Below are positions 1 to 6,950 of a DNA stretch of 12,586 nt, in pieces (positions within the stretch are counted from its first letter, which is position 1; every line of letters starts with the position of its first letter). Location of the stretch: contig JACMOJ010000456.1 in NCBI GenBank assembly GCA_014378085.1, positions 1 to 12,586 on the forward strand, in the 5' to 3' direction. Made by a program: the position numbers and the translations under genes. This stretch comes from Burkholderiales bacterium (lineage in GTDB: Bacteria > Pseudomonadota > Gammaproteobacteria > Burkholderiales > Usitatibacteraceae). The notes beneath the pieces were generated by a model. It made no database searches and had not been told where the DNA came from. It worked only from the letters and a program-made list of their open reading frames with translations.

Positions 1-170
1 AACGTCTTCACGCCAAACTTCTTGGCCTCGTAACTCGCGGCGATCAAACAAGTGCTGTCGGCCAACATCGGCACGACGCCGACCGGTCGGCCTCGAAGTT
101 CCGGGCGATCTTGCTGCTCGCAAGAAGCGAAGTACGAATTGAAATCGACTAATAGCGCGCTGACCGACAT
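1..170 (-). CDS. Y-family (translesion) DNA polymerase, N-terminal fragment
   Basis: Only the first 56 codons lie in the window; the gene runs off the left edge. The reading begins MSVSALLVDFNSYFASCEQQ, the palm-domain start of the IMS/UmuC family: D9 is the first catalytic metal ligand and F14 occupies the steric-gate position (UmuC has DVNAFYASCE, Pol IV has VDMDCFFAAVE). The later pattern with IAASYEAKKFGVKT (43-56) matches the family's conserved step where residues contact the incoming nucleotide. Such polymerases copy past damaged template bases. The ATG at 170 is the only in-frame start close to the motif; no strong ribosome-binding site is visible. An SOS box lies 28 bp upstream, which fits a damage-inducible polymerase. 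The subfamily (DinB-like, UmuC-like or a hybrid) cannot be decided from 56 residues, so no symbol is given. Confidence 0.9.
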   Translation of the reverse strand, partial: MSVSALLVDFNSYFASCEQQDRPELRGRPVGVVPMLADSTCLIAASYEAKKFGVKT

Positions 171-198
171 GCCATCATGTTACGCGCCACGCGATAGG

Positions 199-214
199 CT
201 GTAAACGTATACAG
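199..214 (-). promoter_or_regulatory. LexA-binding SOS box
   Basis: The sequence CTGTAAACGTATACAG matches the CTGT-N8-ACAG consensus of enterobacterial and many betaproteobacterial LexA operators, and the symmetry extends to GC at both outer ends (198-215). It sits 28 bp upstream of the start codon of a Y-family polymerase, a classic LexA target, overlapping where the promoter should lie. The match and position are seen directly; LexA binding is inferred from family knowledge. Confidence 0.82.
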
Positions 215-279
215 CATAACAACCGAACAAAACACCAATAAGGACGGGCACTTTCAGGCAAAAATCACTGGAAACACCC

Positions 280-292
280 GTCAATAGTTGAC
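280..292 (-). other. Short hairpin just after the msrC stop codon
   Basis: GTCAA-TAG-TTGAC is a perfect 5-bp stem with a 3-nt loop, one base beyond the stop codon of the methionine sulfoxide reductase gene. No T-tract follows on the minus strand, so it is at best a weak transcript end or processing site. A stem this short may also be chance. Confidence 0.25.
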
Positions 293-293
293 T

Positions 294-803
294 TTATGCT
301 TTTACTGGTAAATCGGTCGCCGCAGTAAACGTCGACACCATGGTTTCCAACCCAGACTGGTCGTCCGCATCAAAGCGGTTTTGATTGGGTGAGTCAAGAT
401 CGAGCACGCCAACCAAATGATCGCCATTCAGTATTGGAATGACAATTTCGGCATTGGATGCGGAGTCGCAGGCGATGTGGCCGGGAAACGCATGCACATT
501 CGGCACCAGAAAGGTTTTGCGATGGTATGCGCTGTTGCCGCATACGCCGCGCGGTGAAGGGAAGACGGGAATACGTACGCAGGCGGGCTTACCTTGAAAC
601 GGGCCGAGGATGAGCTCGTCGCCTCGGATTAGGTAGAACCCCGACCAGTTGAGATCGGGCAGCAGGTTGAACAACAGCGCGGAGAAATTTGCGGCGTTGG
701 CAATGAAATCGCGTTCGCCATCCAGCAGGCTCTTCAGTTGTTTATTAAGATCAGCGTAAAAATCGGTCTTGGAAGCGGCGTTTGGTGCAGTAGCGGCAAA
801 CAT
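294..803 (-). CDS. msrC: Free methionine-(R)-sulfoxide reductase (GAF domain)
   Basis: This cytoplasmic enzyme of 169 residues reduces free methionine-R-sulfoxide to methionine, repairing oxidised amino acid. It is a single GAF domain of the fRMsr family (E. coli YebR/MsrC). Visible family motifs are NWSGFYL (52-58), GPFQGKPACVRIP (67-79), RGVCG (85-89), GHIACD (108-113) and VGVLDLDS (131-138). The three catalytic/resolving cysteines are C75, C88 and C112. The second and third are 24 residues apart as in E. coli, but the first pair is 13 apart rather than 10, because FPSP replaces a single glycine ahead of RGVCG. The start at 803 is chosen because family homology begins soon after it; the reading frame could extend 19 codons upstream to 860, with an unconvincing basic leader. 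A GAGAG stretch about 9 bp upstream may be the ribosome-binding site. The gene is divergent from the peptidase. Confidence 0.93.
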   Translation of the reverse strand: MFAATAPNAASKTDFYADLNKQLKSLLDGERDFIANAANFSALLFNLLPDLNWSGFYLIRGDELILGPFQGKPACVRIPVFPSPRGVCGNSAYHRKTFLVPNVHAFPGHIACDSASNAEIVIPILNGDHLVGVLDLDSPNQNRFDADDQSGLETMVSTFTAATDLPVKA

Positions 804-1055
804 GGGAGTGACTCTCAGGATGCAGTTAAAGCAACATTTTACGCGCGAAAAAATACGCAAAGAAAAGTTCAGGCGCTGGGCAACCCCCGGGGCAGTGACC
901 GTGCCATTCGCTCTTGCAGCGGCAATATTGGCGTTGAGTTTGGCGTCGCGGTATCAATTCGTAATACGTTGAGAGACGTAGTCCCGCAAGCTTCCCCTGC
1001 CTTTGTTGACGATCAGGCACCCTATAATTCTGTATCCCCAAATTTTGAGGCTGCC
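804..1055. other. Divergent intergenic region, msrC / S9A peptidase
   Basis: This 252-bp region must hold both outward promoters. A consensus TATAAT is seen for the rightward gene at 1023-1028. For msrC, a minus-strand TAAAAT (complement of 838-843) is a possible -10, but no good -35 accompanies it. An ACGCAAAG word at 855-862 resembles the unit repeated near 6961; with one copy it may be chance. The long open frame that crosses this region is the peptidase frame extended without homology, and I do not consider it coding. Confidence 0.5.
1023..1028 (+). promoter_or_regulatory. Candidate -10 box (TATAAT) for the S9A peptidase
   Basis: A perfect TATAAT lies 27 bp before the chosen ATG, which would place the transcript start near 1035 and leave a short leader. 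The only good -35 word, TTGACG at 1006-1011, is 11 bp away, too close for sigma-70; the word at the proper spacing is poor. An activator-dependent or weak promoter is possible. Confidence 0.45.
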
Positions 1056-3278
1056 ATGAAACATCGTTTTTCATCGAACCTGCGTCACGTGTTGGTAATG
1101 GGCTTTGCCCTGCTGGTAACGCAGGCCACTTTGCTATCTGCGCAGCCGGCCGCATCGACCGCTGCCACGCCAACGTTGCCTTCCACGAGTCCCGCCATGC
1201 CCTCGAAGCCTACTATGCAAACTACGCCAACGACGCCAACGACGCCACCAGTCGCCAAGAAAGTCCCCAAGACATTTGAAAAGTTTGGTGACAAGCGCGT
1301 TGATGATTATTTTTGGTTACGCGACAAGAGTGATCCGGCGGTGGTCGACTATTTAAAAGCAGAAAATACCTACTTGGATTCAGTGATCGGCCACTTAAAA
1401 CCATTCCAAGAAACGCTGTACAAGGACATGCTAAGCCGCATTCAGGAAACGGACGACAGCGTGCCGTACTTCATGCGTGGGTTTTGGTATGTGACCAAAA
1501 CCGAAACGGGTAAGCAGTACTCGATTTTCACGCGCCGCAAAGGCGCGATGGACGCAAAAGACGAAGTGCTGCTCGACGGCAATGAACTGGCCAAGGGCAA
1601 AGCGTTTATGTCGATCGGCAGTATGTCGGTGAGCCCGGATAACAAATGGCTGGCGTATTCAGTCGATTTCACCGGCTTTCGCCAATACACACTGCAGTTC
1701 AAAAATCTTGAAACTGGTGAAGTCCTCGCCGACAAGATTGATCGTGTGACCTCCGTAGCATGGGCGAACGACAACAAGACGATCTTCTATGTGACAGAGG
1801 ATGCAACGACCAAGCGATCAAACCAGCTTTATCGTCACACGCTTGGCGCAAAGGCCGATACGCTGATTTTTGAAGAGAAGGATGAGCTGTACAACGTCGG
1901 TGTTGATTCCACGCGCAGCCGTGCATACATCATCCTCACCAGTGAATCTTCTGAGACCACCGAGCAGCGCATTCTCGACGCGAATAAACCGGACAGCGCA
2001 TTTGCGGTTTATGCAAAACGCAAAGACAACATCAAGTACTTCGTTGATCACCACGACGCGAAATTTCTGGTTGTGACCAACGATACGGGTCGCAACTCGC
2101 GACTCGTTAGTGCGCCAATCTCGATGAAAGCGGATACCAAGAATTGGAAAGAGATCATCCCGCATCGCAAAGACGTGAAACTCGACGGCGTAGACGTCTT
2201 TAAGGACTATTTTGTTGCCGTCGAAAAGAAGGGCGGGCTGCCGCAGCTTCGCGTGTTCGACATGAAGACGATGACCCCGCACGATATTGCTTTCCCTGAA
2301 GCGGCCTACGACGCAACGCCCGGTCAAAACCCCGAGTTTGATAACAAGCTGTATCGGTTCAACTATGGCTCGCTGGTCACGCCAAATTCGGTGTTTGATT
2401 ATGACGTCGCAAAGCGTGAACGCACACTTAAGAAACAGCAACCCGTGTTGGGGGGCTACAAGGCAGAAGACTATCAAGTGGAACGCATCATGGCCACCGG
2501 GAAAGACGGCGTGAAGGTGCCGATTTCACTCGTCTACAAGAAGTCACTGCGTAAGCCGGGGGTGGCGCAGCCAACACTTCTGTATGCATACGGCTCGTAC
2601 GGCATTACGCTGCCATTGGCGTTTCGCTCCAGCCGCCTCGCCCTGCTTGATCGCGGCATGATCTACGCGATTGCACACATTCGCGGCGGTGGAGACATGG
2701 GCAAGCAGTGGCACGACGACGGTAAGATGATGAAGAAAATCAACACCTTCACTGATTTTGTATCGACCGCAGAACACTTGATCCAGCAAAAGTACACGGC
2801 GCCCTCCATGCTCGCCATTCAGGGCGGTAGCGCCGGTGGGCTGTTGATGGGCGCGGTGACGAACCTGCGGCCCGAGCTGTTTAAGGCGGTGGTCTCGCAG
2901 GTGCCGTTCGTCGACGTCATGAATACGATGTTGGACGCGACCTTGCCACTTACAGTTGGTGAATATCTTGAATGGGGCAACCCGAACCAAGAAAAGGCCT
3001 ACAAATATATGCGTAGCTACTCGCCCTACGACAATTTGAAACGCGGCGCATATCCGGCGATGTTGGTCGAGACTTCCCTCAACGACAGCCAGGTCATGTA
3101 CTGGGAGCCGGCAAAGTATGTTGCCAAACTGCGCACACTGAAGACGGACAAAAATCCGCTGCTGTTGCGAACGAATTTGGACGCAGGGCACGGCGGTGCG
3201 TCTGGACGCTACGATTACTTGAAGGAGATTGCGGCCACGTATTCGTTTGTACTCTCGCAGCTTGGTATTAATAAGTAG
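1056..3278 (+). CDS. Exported S9A prolyl oligopeptidase family peptidase, oligopeptidase B-like
   Basis: A 740-residue serine peptidase with the S9A layout: a beta-propeller (about 70-490) that limits access to peptides, then an alpha/beta-hydrolase domain. The catalytic triad is visible as S592 in GGSAGG, D677 in LNDSQVMYWEP and H712 in DAGHGG; RGGGDMGKQWHDDGK (about 545-560) and SYSPYDN are typical of oligopeptidase B. The start at 1056 is chosen because GAGG lies 5 bp upstream and the first 29 residues form a signal peptide (basic start, hydrophobic core, probable cleavage after LLSA). A Thr/Pro/Ser/Ala-rich tether follows (31-66). It should therefore act in the periplasm or outside, whereas E. 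coli PtrB is cytosolic. No lipobox is seen. Three of the four acidic residues that give E. coli oligopeptidase B its preference for basic residues appear replaced, so substrate range is uncertain. It seems monocistronic. Confidence 0.92.
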   Translation: MKHRFSSNLRHVLVMGFALLVTQATLLSAQPAASTAATPTLPSTSPAMPSKPTMQTTPTTPTTPPVAKKVPKTFEKFGDKRVDDYFWLRDKSDPAVVDYLKAENTYLDSVIGHLKPFQETLYKDMLSRIQETDDSVPYFMRGFWYVTKTETGKQYSIFTRRKGAMDAKDEVLLDGNELAKGKAFMSIGSMSVSPDNKWLAYSVDFTGFRQYTLQFKNLETGEVLADKIDRVTSVAWANDNKTIFYVTEDATTKRSNQLYRHTLGAKADTLIFEEKDELYNVGVDSTRSRAYIILTSESSETTEQRILDANKPDSAFAVYAKRKDNIKYFVDHHDAKFLVVTNDTGRNSRLVSAPISMKADTKNWKEIIPHRKDVKLDGVDVFKDYFVAVEKKGGLPQLRVFDMKTMTPHDIAFPEAAYDATPGQNPEFDNKLYRFNYGSLVTPNSVFDYDVAKRERTLKKQQPVLGGYKAEDYQVERIMATGKDGVKVPISLVYKKSLRKPGVAQPTLLYAYGSYGITLPLAFRSSRLALLDRGMIYAIAHIRGGGDMGKQWHDDGKMMKKINTFTDFVSTAEHLIQQKYTAPSMLAIQGGSAGGLLMGAVTNLRPELFKAVVSQVPFVDVMNTMLDATLPLTVGEYLEWGNPNQEKAYKYMRSYSPYDNLKRGAYPAMLVETSLNDSQVMYWEPAKYVAKLRTLKTDKNPLLLRTNLDAGHGGASGRYDYLKEIAATYSFVLSQLGINK
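1224..1250 (+). repeat. In-frame 9-bp tandem repeat in the peptidase linker
   Basis: ACGCCAACG occurs twice in a row and a third, diverged copy follows. It encodes Thr-Pro-Thr steps in the low-complexity tether between signal peptide and propeller. The unit is a multiple of three, so copy-number change would alter tether length without shifting frame. Confidence 0.7.
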
Positions 3279-3339
3279 TCCTTATCGCGGACTCGACGAC
3301 TGCTCAGAAAACAAAGACGTTCCTCCAAACCTGTTTACC

Positions 3340-3367
3340 ACCACGGGCTACGTCATGCGTCCGTGGT
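3340..3367 (+). other. Hairpin between the peptidase and the EamA transporter
   Basis: ACCACGG (3340-3346) pairs perfectly with CCGTGGT (3361-3367), and inside it ACG pairs with CGT around a TCATG loop. There is no T-tract, so an intrinsic terminator is doubtful. The right arm covers a possible GTG start at 3363, which argues for the ATG at 3381 as the transporter start. An operator or attenuating leader hairpin is also possible. Confidence 0.4.
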
Positions 3368-3380
3368 CACTCCCTTCGAA

Positions 3381-4277
3381 ATGCACTTTTCCAACCTGCA
3401 GCTGTTTAGCGTTTGTGTTCTGATTTGGGGCTCAACGTGGCTCGCCATCACGTTCCAGCTGGGTGAGGTCGCCCCGGAGCTTTCGGTTGCATATCGATTT
3501 TTGATTGCCGCCGCCGCGTTGTTCGCGTTCTGTCGTTGGCGCGGTTACGCGCTTCGTTTTGCCGCAAGTGGCCATCGTGATTTGTTCATCTTTGGCGCGG
3601 GGATGTTTTGTGTCAGCTACATATTTGTCTACCATGCCGAGCGTTATATCGTCTCTGGCATGGTGGCTGTGGCGTATTCCGCGAGCCCGATGATCAACAT
3701 GTGGGCGTCGCGAGTGTTTTTTGGCACGCCAATCACCGTGCGTGTGAGTATTGCCGCGGCGCTGGGTATCGTCGGTATCGTGTGTGTGTTTGGGCAGGAA
3801 TTCAGCAAGCTCTCGTCCAGCCGCAATCTTGAACTGGGTGTGTTGTTTACCGTGCTCTCGGTACTCGCCACCAGCATGGGCAGCATGGTGGCGATGCGGA
3901 CACAGAAGCGTGGATTCGCGACGTGGCCGTCGATGGCGTGGGGGATGTTGTACGGTGGTGTGCTCGCGTTTGTTTATGCGGTACTGATCGGCCGGCCAAT
4001 TACCATGGAGTGGAGCCCGTCCTATGTGGGGACGCTGTTGTATCTGGCGTTGTTTGGCTCTGTCATCACCTTTGGCTGCTATCTCACGCTGCTCAAACGT
4101 ACTGGCGCGGCGCAGTCGTCCTATGTGGGTGTGATGGTGCCGATTGTGGCACTTGTGGTGTCGTTTTTCTTTGAGAAATTTGCGTGGGGCTGGATGACCA
4201 CAATGGGCGTTGCGCTGTTAATTGTGGGCAATATTTTGATGTTGCGCTCGCCGCCGGTGCCCCACCCGGCGCGCTAG
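3381..4277 (+). CDS. EamA (DMT superfamily) transporter
   Basis: An inner-membrane protein of 298 residues with two tandem EamA repeats, predicted as about ten hydrophobic helices. The first helix carries the typical WGSTWLAI (16-23) and is followed by SVAYRFLIAA; the second repeat ends in SYVGVMVPIVALVVSFFF followed by a short acidic loop and a last helix, as in the family. DMT members export amino acids, nucleosides or drug-like metabolites; nothing here shows the substrate. The start is uncertain: the ATG at 3381 places the first helix close to the N terminus, the GTG at 3363 would add six residues, and neither has a good ribosome-binding site. The stop codon overlaps the stop of the convergent gene within one CTAG. 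The nearby peptidase could suggest amino-acid handling, but the 102-bp gap and hairpin make co-transcription unclear. Confidence 0.88.
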   Translation: MHFSNLQLFSVCVLIWGSTWLAITFQLGEVAPELSVAYRFLIAAAALFAFCRWRGYALRFAASGHRDLFIFGAGMFCVSYIFVYHAERYIVSGMVAVAYSASPMINMWASRVFFGTPITVRVSIAAALGIVGIVCVFGQEFSKLSSSRNLELGVLFTVLSVLATSMGSMVAMRTQKRGFATWPSMAWGMLYGGVLAFVYAVLIGRPITMEWSPSYVGTLLYLALFGSVITFGCYLTLLKRTGAAQSSYVGVMVPIVALVVSFFFEKFAWGWMTTMGVALLIVGNILMLRSPPVPHPAR

Positions 4278-4744
4278 CGGTTTTTGGCCATAAACTGATC
4301 GAGTGAGGCGGCGGCTTTTTTGCGCACCAAGCCCTTCAACGGCCACGACCAGCCTAGCAGCAGACCCAGTGGGCCGAGCGCCTGTCTCGACCACTTCCAG
4401 AACGGGAACCGATCAACGTGGCGGACGATCAACCCGTCGCGAAACGCGAAGACGGCGTGAATCCGATTGATGACCGGTCGCCCCGTTTGCGAGAACGTAT
4501 AACGCGCCTCCCAGATCGCTCGTCCACCGTCGTTGTCAGCGGAGGCTTCAACCAGCGTGAGCGCAAGATCTTTGCCACGCAAGACCAACATCCGCCACAT
4601 GCTGCTGGCTTCACACCCTTTCAGCATCGGGAAGACAGGGTCGCTAAAGGTAATTTCTGGGTGATAACACGCGGCCATTCCGTCGGCGTCGCGGTTCGCA
4701 AAGGCGGCGTAAAAGCGCCGAATACATTGTTCATTTGGGTGCAC
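4274..4744 (-). CDS. NTF2 / SnoaL-like family protein
   Basis: A 156-residue protein of the NTF2-like cone fold. Visible features are an N-terminal helix with IRRFYAAFANRDADGMAACY, then HPEITFSDPVFP, a central W-R segment, and a final strand pattern with HAVFAFRDGLIVRHVDRFPFWKW, which is typical of SnoaL-like proteins. The C terminus adds a hydrophobic, basic segment (GPLGLLLGWSWPL). Members are enzymes such as isomerases and hydrolases, or ligand-binding proteins; the function here cannot be named. The start is the GTG at 4744, because AGGAGA lies 6 bp upstream; the frame extends to an ATG at 4834, but that stretch lacks homology and would put a strong ribosome-binding site inside the gene. 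It is convergent with the transporter gene, with overlapping stops. Confidence 0.82.
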   Translation of the reverse strand: MHPNEQCIRRFYAAFANRDADGMAACYHPEITFSDPVFPMLKGCEASSMWRMLVLRGKDLALTLVEASADNDGGRAIWEARYTFSQTGRPVINRIHAVFAFRDGLIVRHVDRFPFWKWSRQALGPLGLLLGWSWPLKGLVRKKAAASLDQFMAKNR

Positions 4745-4749
4745 GAAAG

Positions 4750-4755
4750 TCTCCT
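4750..4755 (-). promoter_or_regulatory. Ribosome-binding site deciding a GTG start
   Basis: On the minus strand TAAAGGAGA precedes GTG with a 6-nt gap (AGGAGA is the complement of 4750-4755). This fixes the start of the NTF2-like gene at 4744 instead of the upstream ATG at 4834. Confidence 0.75.
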
Positions 4756-4880
4756 TTATTGCCGAACGCGTTACGGTGGTAGTCGAGGCATAAGGGCATG
4801 TACTGGCCCCATTCGGATTTCGACAGTGGTCCACACACAGGGTGCGTCCTTAGCCGGTCTTGTTGCCACTGTGCTTCGAA

Positions 4881-4913
4881 GGTCAGGCGAAATTCGATGA
4901 GTTTTGCGTGACC
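4881..4913. other. Imperfect hairpin upstream of fhs
   Basis: GGTCA (4881-4885) pairs with TGACC (4909-4913). After one mismatch, GCGAAA pairs with TTTTGC including one G-T pair, giving about 11 bp of stem around a short loop. There is no T-tract on either strand. Its role is unknown; it could be an operator between the divergent genes. Confidence 0.35.
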
Positions 4914-4965
4914 GGCCTCAACTGCCGTCGCGTCGTTATGTTTTATCGGGCGAAACAAAATATGG

Positions 4966-5001
4966 CGTTCTTGACGTTCTTGGCGGCCTTTGCGTTTAAC
5001 G
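4966..5001. repeat. 9-bp tandem repeat of the CGTTCTTGG / CTTTGCG type
   Basis: Four consecutive 9-mers can be read: CGTTCTTGA, CGTTCTTGG, CGGCCTTTG, CGTTTAACG. The first two differ by one base; the others are diverged. From general knowledge, similar words (CTTGGCG, CTTTGCG in 9-10 bp steps) recur between genes in many unrelated bacteria and often give spurious small protein calls. Function is unknown. Confidence 0.55.
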
Positions 5002-5120
5002 TCGTCAGTTATCGGCTGGGAAATTTGGATTAGCGCCGCGATTGTACTTGACCATCATCATGGTGCAGCGGTCACATCCGGTTCCATACTTAATCACAAA
5101 CCAACGATGGAGAAAATACG

Positions 5121-6791
5121 ATGTTGAGTGATATCGAAATCGCGCAAAAAGCGTCGATGAAGAAAATCTACGAAATTGCCGATCGCTTGGGCATCCCGCA
5201 GGACGCCTTGGAGCCGTATGGCCATTACAAGGCGAAGGTATCGCTACAGTATGTGGATAGCCTGAAGGAAAAGAAAAACGGCAAACTCATTCTCGTCACC
5301 GCCATTTCGCCAACGCCGGCTGGCGAAGGAAAGACCACCACCACGGTTGGATTGGGTGACGCGCTAAATCACATTGGTAAAAAGGCGATTATTTGCCTGC
5401 GCGAGCCATCGCTCGGGCCGGTGTTCGGCATGAAGGGCGGCGCAGCGGGCGGCGGCTACGCCCAAGTGGTGCCGATGGAAGATATCAATTTACACTTCAC
5501 CGGCGACTTCAACGCGATCGCGCTGGCCAATAACCTGCTCGCCGCATTGATTGATAACCACATCAACCACGGCAATGAACTGGGATTCGATGTGCGCCGG
5601 GTGACGTGGAAGCGCGTGATGGACATGAATGATCGTGCGCTGCGCGATATCACCATCGCGCTCGGCGGTCCGGGCAACGGCTATCCGCGTCAAGATGGCT
5701 TTGACATTGTGGTTGCATCTGAAATCATGGCCATTTTTTGTTTGGCCACGTCGTTAAAGGATCTTAAAGCGCGTATCGCCAAGATTGTGGTCGGTTACAC
5801 CAAAGACCTCAAACCGATTCTTGCCAAAGATCTTCATGCTCAAGGTGCAATGACAGCGCTGTTGAAGGACGCGCTGCTGCCGAATTTGGTGCAAACGCTT
5901 GAGAATAATCCCGCTTTTATTCACGGTGGCCCATTCGCCAACATTGCGCACGGCTGCAACTCGGTCATTGCCACGCAAACTGCGCTAAAGCTTGGCGACT
6001 ACGTTGTCACAGAAGCGGGATTTGGTGCCGATCTTGGGGCGGAAAAATTCATCGACATCAAATGTCGCAAGTCGGGATTGCGCCCGGACGCAGTGGTGAT
6101 CGTGGCAACCCTCCGAGCCCTGAAATTCCACGGGGGTGTGGACGTGAAAGAAGTGTCTAACGAAAATCTCGCCGCGCTAGAGAAAGGCATCGTTAACCTA
6201 GAACGTCATGTGCACAACGTGATGCACAACTACGGCCTGCCGTGCATCGTTAGCGTGAACCACCGGACGCATGACACGGAGGCGGAAGTTGCCCTGCTGA
6301 TGGATCGGGTTGGCAAGTTAGGTTGTAAAGTGGTGATTGCCAAACACTGGGCAGACGGTGGCAAGGGTGCCGCAGAAGTTGCTAAACAGGTGGTGGAACT
6401 GTGCGAAACACCAAGTAATTTTAAGTTTGTATATCCGGATGACATGCCGCTTTGGGACAAGATGAAGGCCATCGCGACCAAAATCTATGGTGCCGCAGAT
6501 ATCGCAGCTGACAGCAAAATACGCGGCCAGATCAAGAGGCTGCAAGACGACGGCTATGGGCACTATCCTGTTTGTGTCGCCAAGACCCAGTATTCGTTTT
6601 CCACCGATGCCGCGCTGAGAGGCGCGCCTTCGAATCACATTGTCACAATCCGCGAAGTGCGTCTGGCGGCCGGTGCCGAGTTTGTTGTGATGGTTTGCGG
6701 TGATGTGATGACCATGCCGGGGCTGCCAAAAGTGCCTTCTGCTGCGGCAATTGACGTGGATGACAACGGCAAGATTGTCGGATTGTTCTGA
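5121..6791 (+). CDS. fhs: Formate--tetrahydrofolate ligase
   Basis: A 556-residue cytoplasmic enzyme, full family length, that makes 10-formyl-tetrahydrofolate from formate, ATP and tetrahydrofolate. The P-loop [11 protein letters not shown] (65-75) binds ATP. The family signature [18 protein letters not shown] (95-112) is followed by FTGDFNAI (126-133), the second signature [12 protein letters not shown] (328-339), and the C-terminal QYSFSTD (490-496) and PGLPKVPSA (533-541) segments, all intact. The start at 5121 has GGAG with an 8-bp gap. A strong hairpin 63 bp after the stop suggests the transcript ends there, so fhs is likely monocistronic. In an aerobic proteobacterium it would supply C1 units for purines and formyl-Met or detoxify formate; no folD, purU or formate dehydrogenase is within reach to narrow this. 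No regulatory element is recognised in its leader. Confidence 0.97.
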   Translation: MLSDIEIAQKASMKKIYEIADRLGIPQDALEPYGHYKAKVSLQYVDSLKEKKNGKLILVTAISPTPAGEGKTTTTVGLGDALNHIGKKAIICLREPSLGPVFGMKGGAAGGGYAQVVPMEDINLHFTGDFNAIALANNLLAALIDNHINHGNELGFDVRRVTWKRVMDMNDRALRDITIALGGPGNGYPRQDGFDIVVASEIMAIFCLATSLKDLKARIAKIVVGYTKDLKPILAKDLHAQGAMTALLKDALLPNLVQTLENNPAFIHGGPFANIAHGCNSVIATQTALKLGDYVVTEAGFGADLGAEKFIDIKCRKSGLRPDAVVIVATLRALKFHGGVDVKEVSNENLAALEKGIVNLERHVHNVMHNYGLPCIVSVNHRTHDTEAEVALLMDRVGKLGCKVVIAKHWADGGKGAAEVAKQVVELCETPSNFKFVYPDDMPLWDKMKAIATKIYGAADIAADSKIRGQIKRLQDDGYGHYPVCVAKTQYSFSTDAALRGAPSNHIVTIREVRLAAGAEFVVMVCGDVMTMPGLPKVPSAAAIDVDDNGKIVGLF

Positions 6792-6853
6792 TCATTGCGG
6801 ATGAAGTGCCTGCGCAGGTGAGTTTGTCGCTTGCGCTGCCCGCCGCGCTAAAT

Positions 6854-6885
6854 TTGGGGCAGTTACCGAAACGGGACTGCCCCAA
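6854..6885 (+). terminator. Strong hairpin downstream of fhs, probable terminator
   Basis: TTGGGGCAGT (6854-6863) pairs perfectly over 10 bp with ACTGCCCCAA (6876-6885), and the loop can add a CCG-AAA-CGG inner stem. It begins 63 bp after the fhs stop and lies before the kinase gene. There is no run of T after it, so termination may be weak or may protect the 3' end instead. A 10-bp palindrome, CCTGCGCAGG, lies just upstream at 6809-6818. Confidence 0.6.
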
Positions 6886-6950
6886 TCGCGTTATAGGCTG
6901 GAAGTTTGGCTCTATGCCAAAATAATCCGCAAGCGAGCAAAGTCGCGTTG

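Larger units (their letters stand above)
4745..5120. other. Gene-free region between the NTF2-like gene and fhs
   Basis: About 375 bp between divergent genes. The short open frames here have no recognisable family. It holds the ribosome-binding site of the NTF2-like gene, an imperfect hairpin (4881-4913), a 9-bp tandem repeat (4966-5001) and the fhs leader. TTGACC at 5048-5053 looks like a -35 but has no matching -10 at 16-18 bp. TGGAGA at 5108-5113 is the fhs ribosome-binding site. I see no tetrahydrofolate or ZTP riboswitch core. Confidence 0.55.

Noticed and set aside
1006..1028. Full sigma-70 promoter TTGACG...TATAAT for the peptidase
   Set aside because: The two boxes are only 11 bp apart, well short of the needed 16-18 bp, so only the -10 is kept.
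738..1055. Upstream extension of the S9A peptidase reading frame to 738
   Set aside because: The extra 106 codons cross the divergent promoter region and the start of msrC, lack homology, and would bury a good signal peptide, ribosome-binding site and TATAAT.
2544..3191. Long minus-strand open frame opposite the peptidase catalytic domain
   Set aside because: It is a shadow of the conserved hydrolase domain, rich in His/Arg/Gln as antisense frames of GC-rich genes often are, with no family match.
4418..4900. Plus-strand open frame of 160 codons over the NTF2-like gene
   Set aside because: It is antisense to a gene with family features and a strong ribosome-binding site, and its translation resembles no family.
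4745..4958. Small minus-strand open frames upstream of the NTF2-like gene
   Set aside because: No family resemblance, no ribosome-binding site, and the strong site at 4750-4755 serves the GTG at 4744.
4900..5120. ZTP or tetrahydrofolate riboswitch ahead of fhs
   Set aside because: fhs genes can carry such leaders, but I could not find the conserved core words of either class here.
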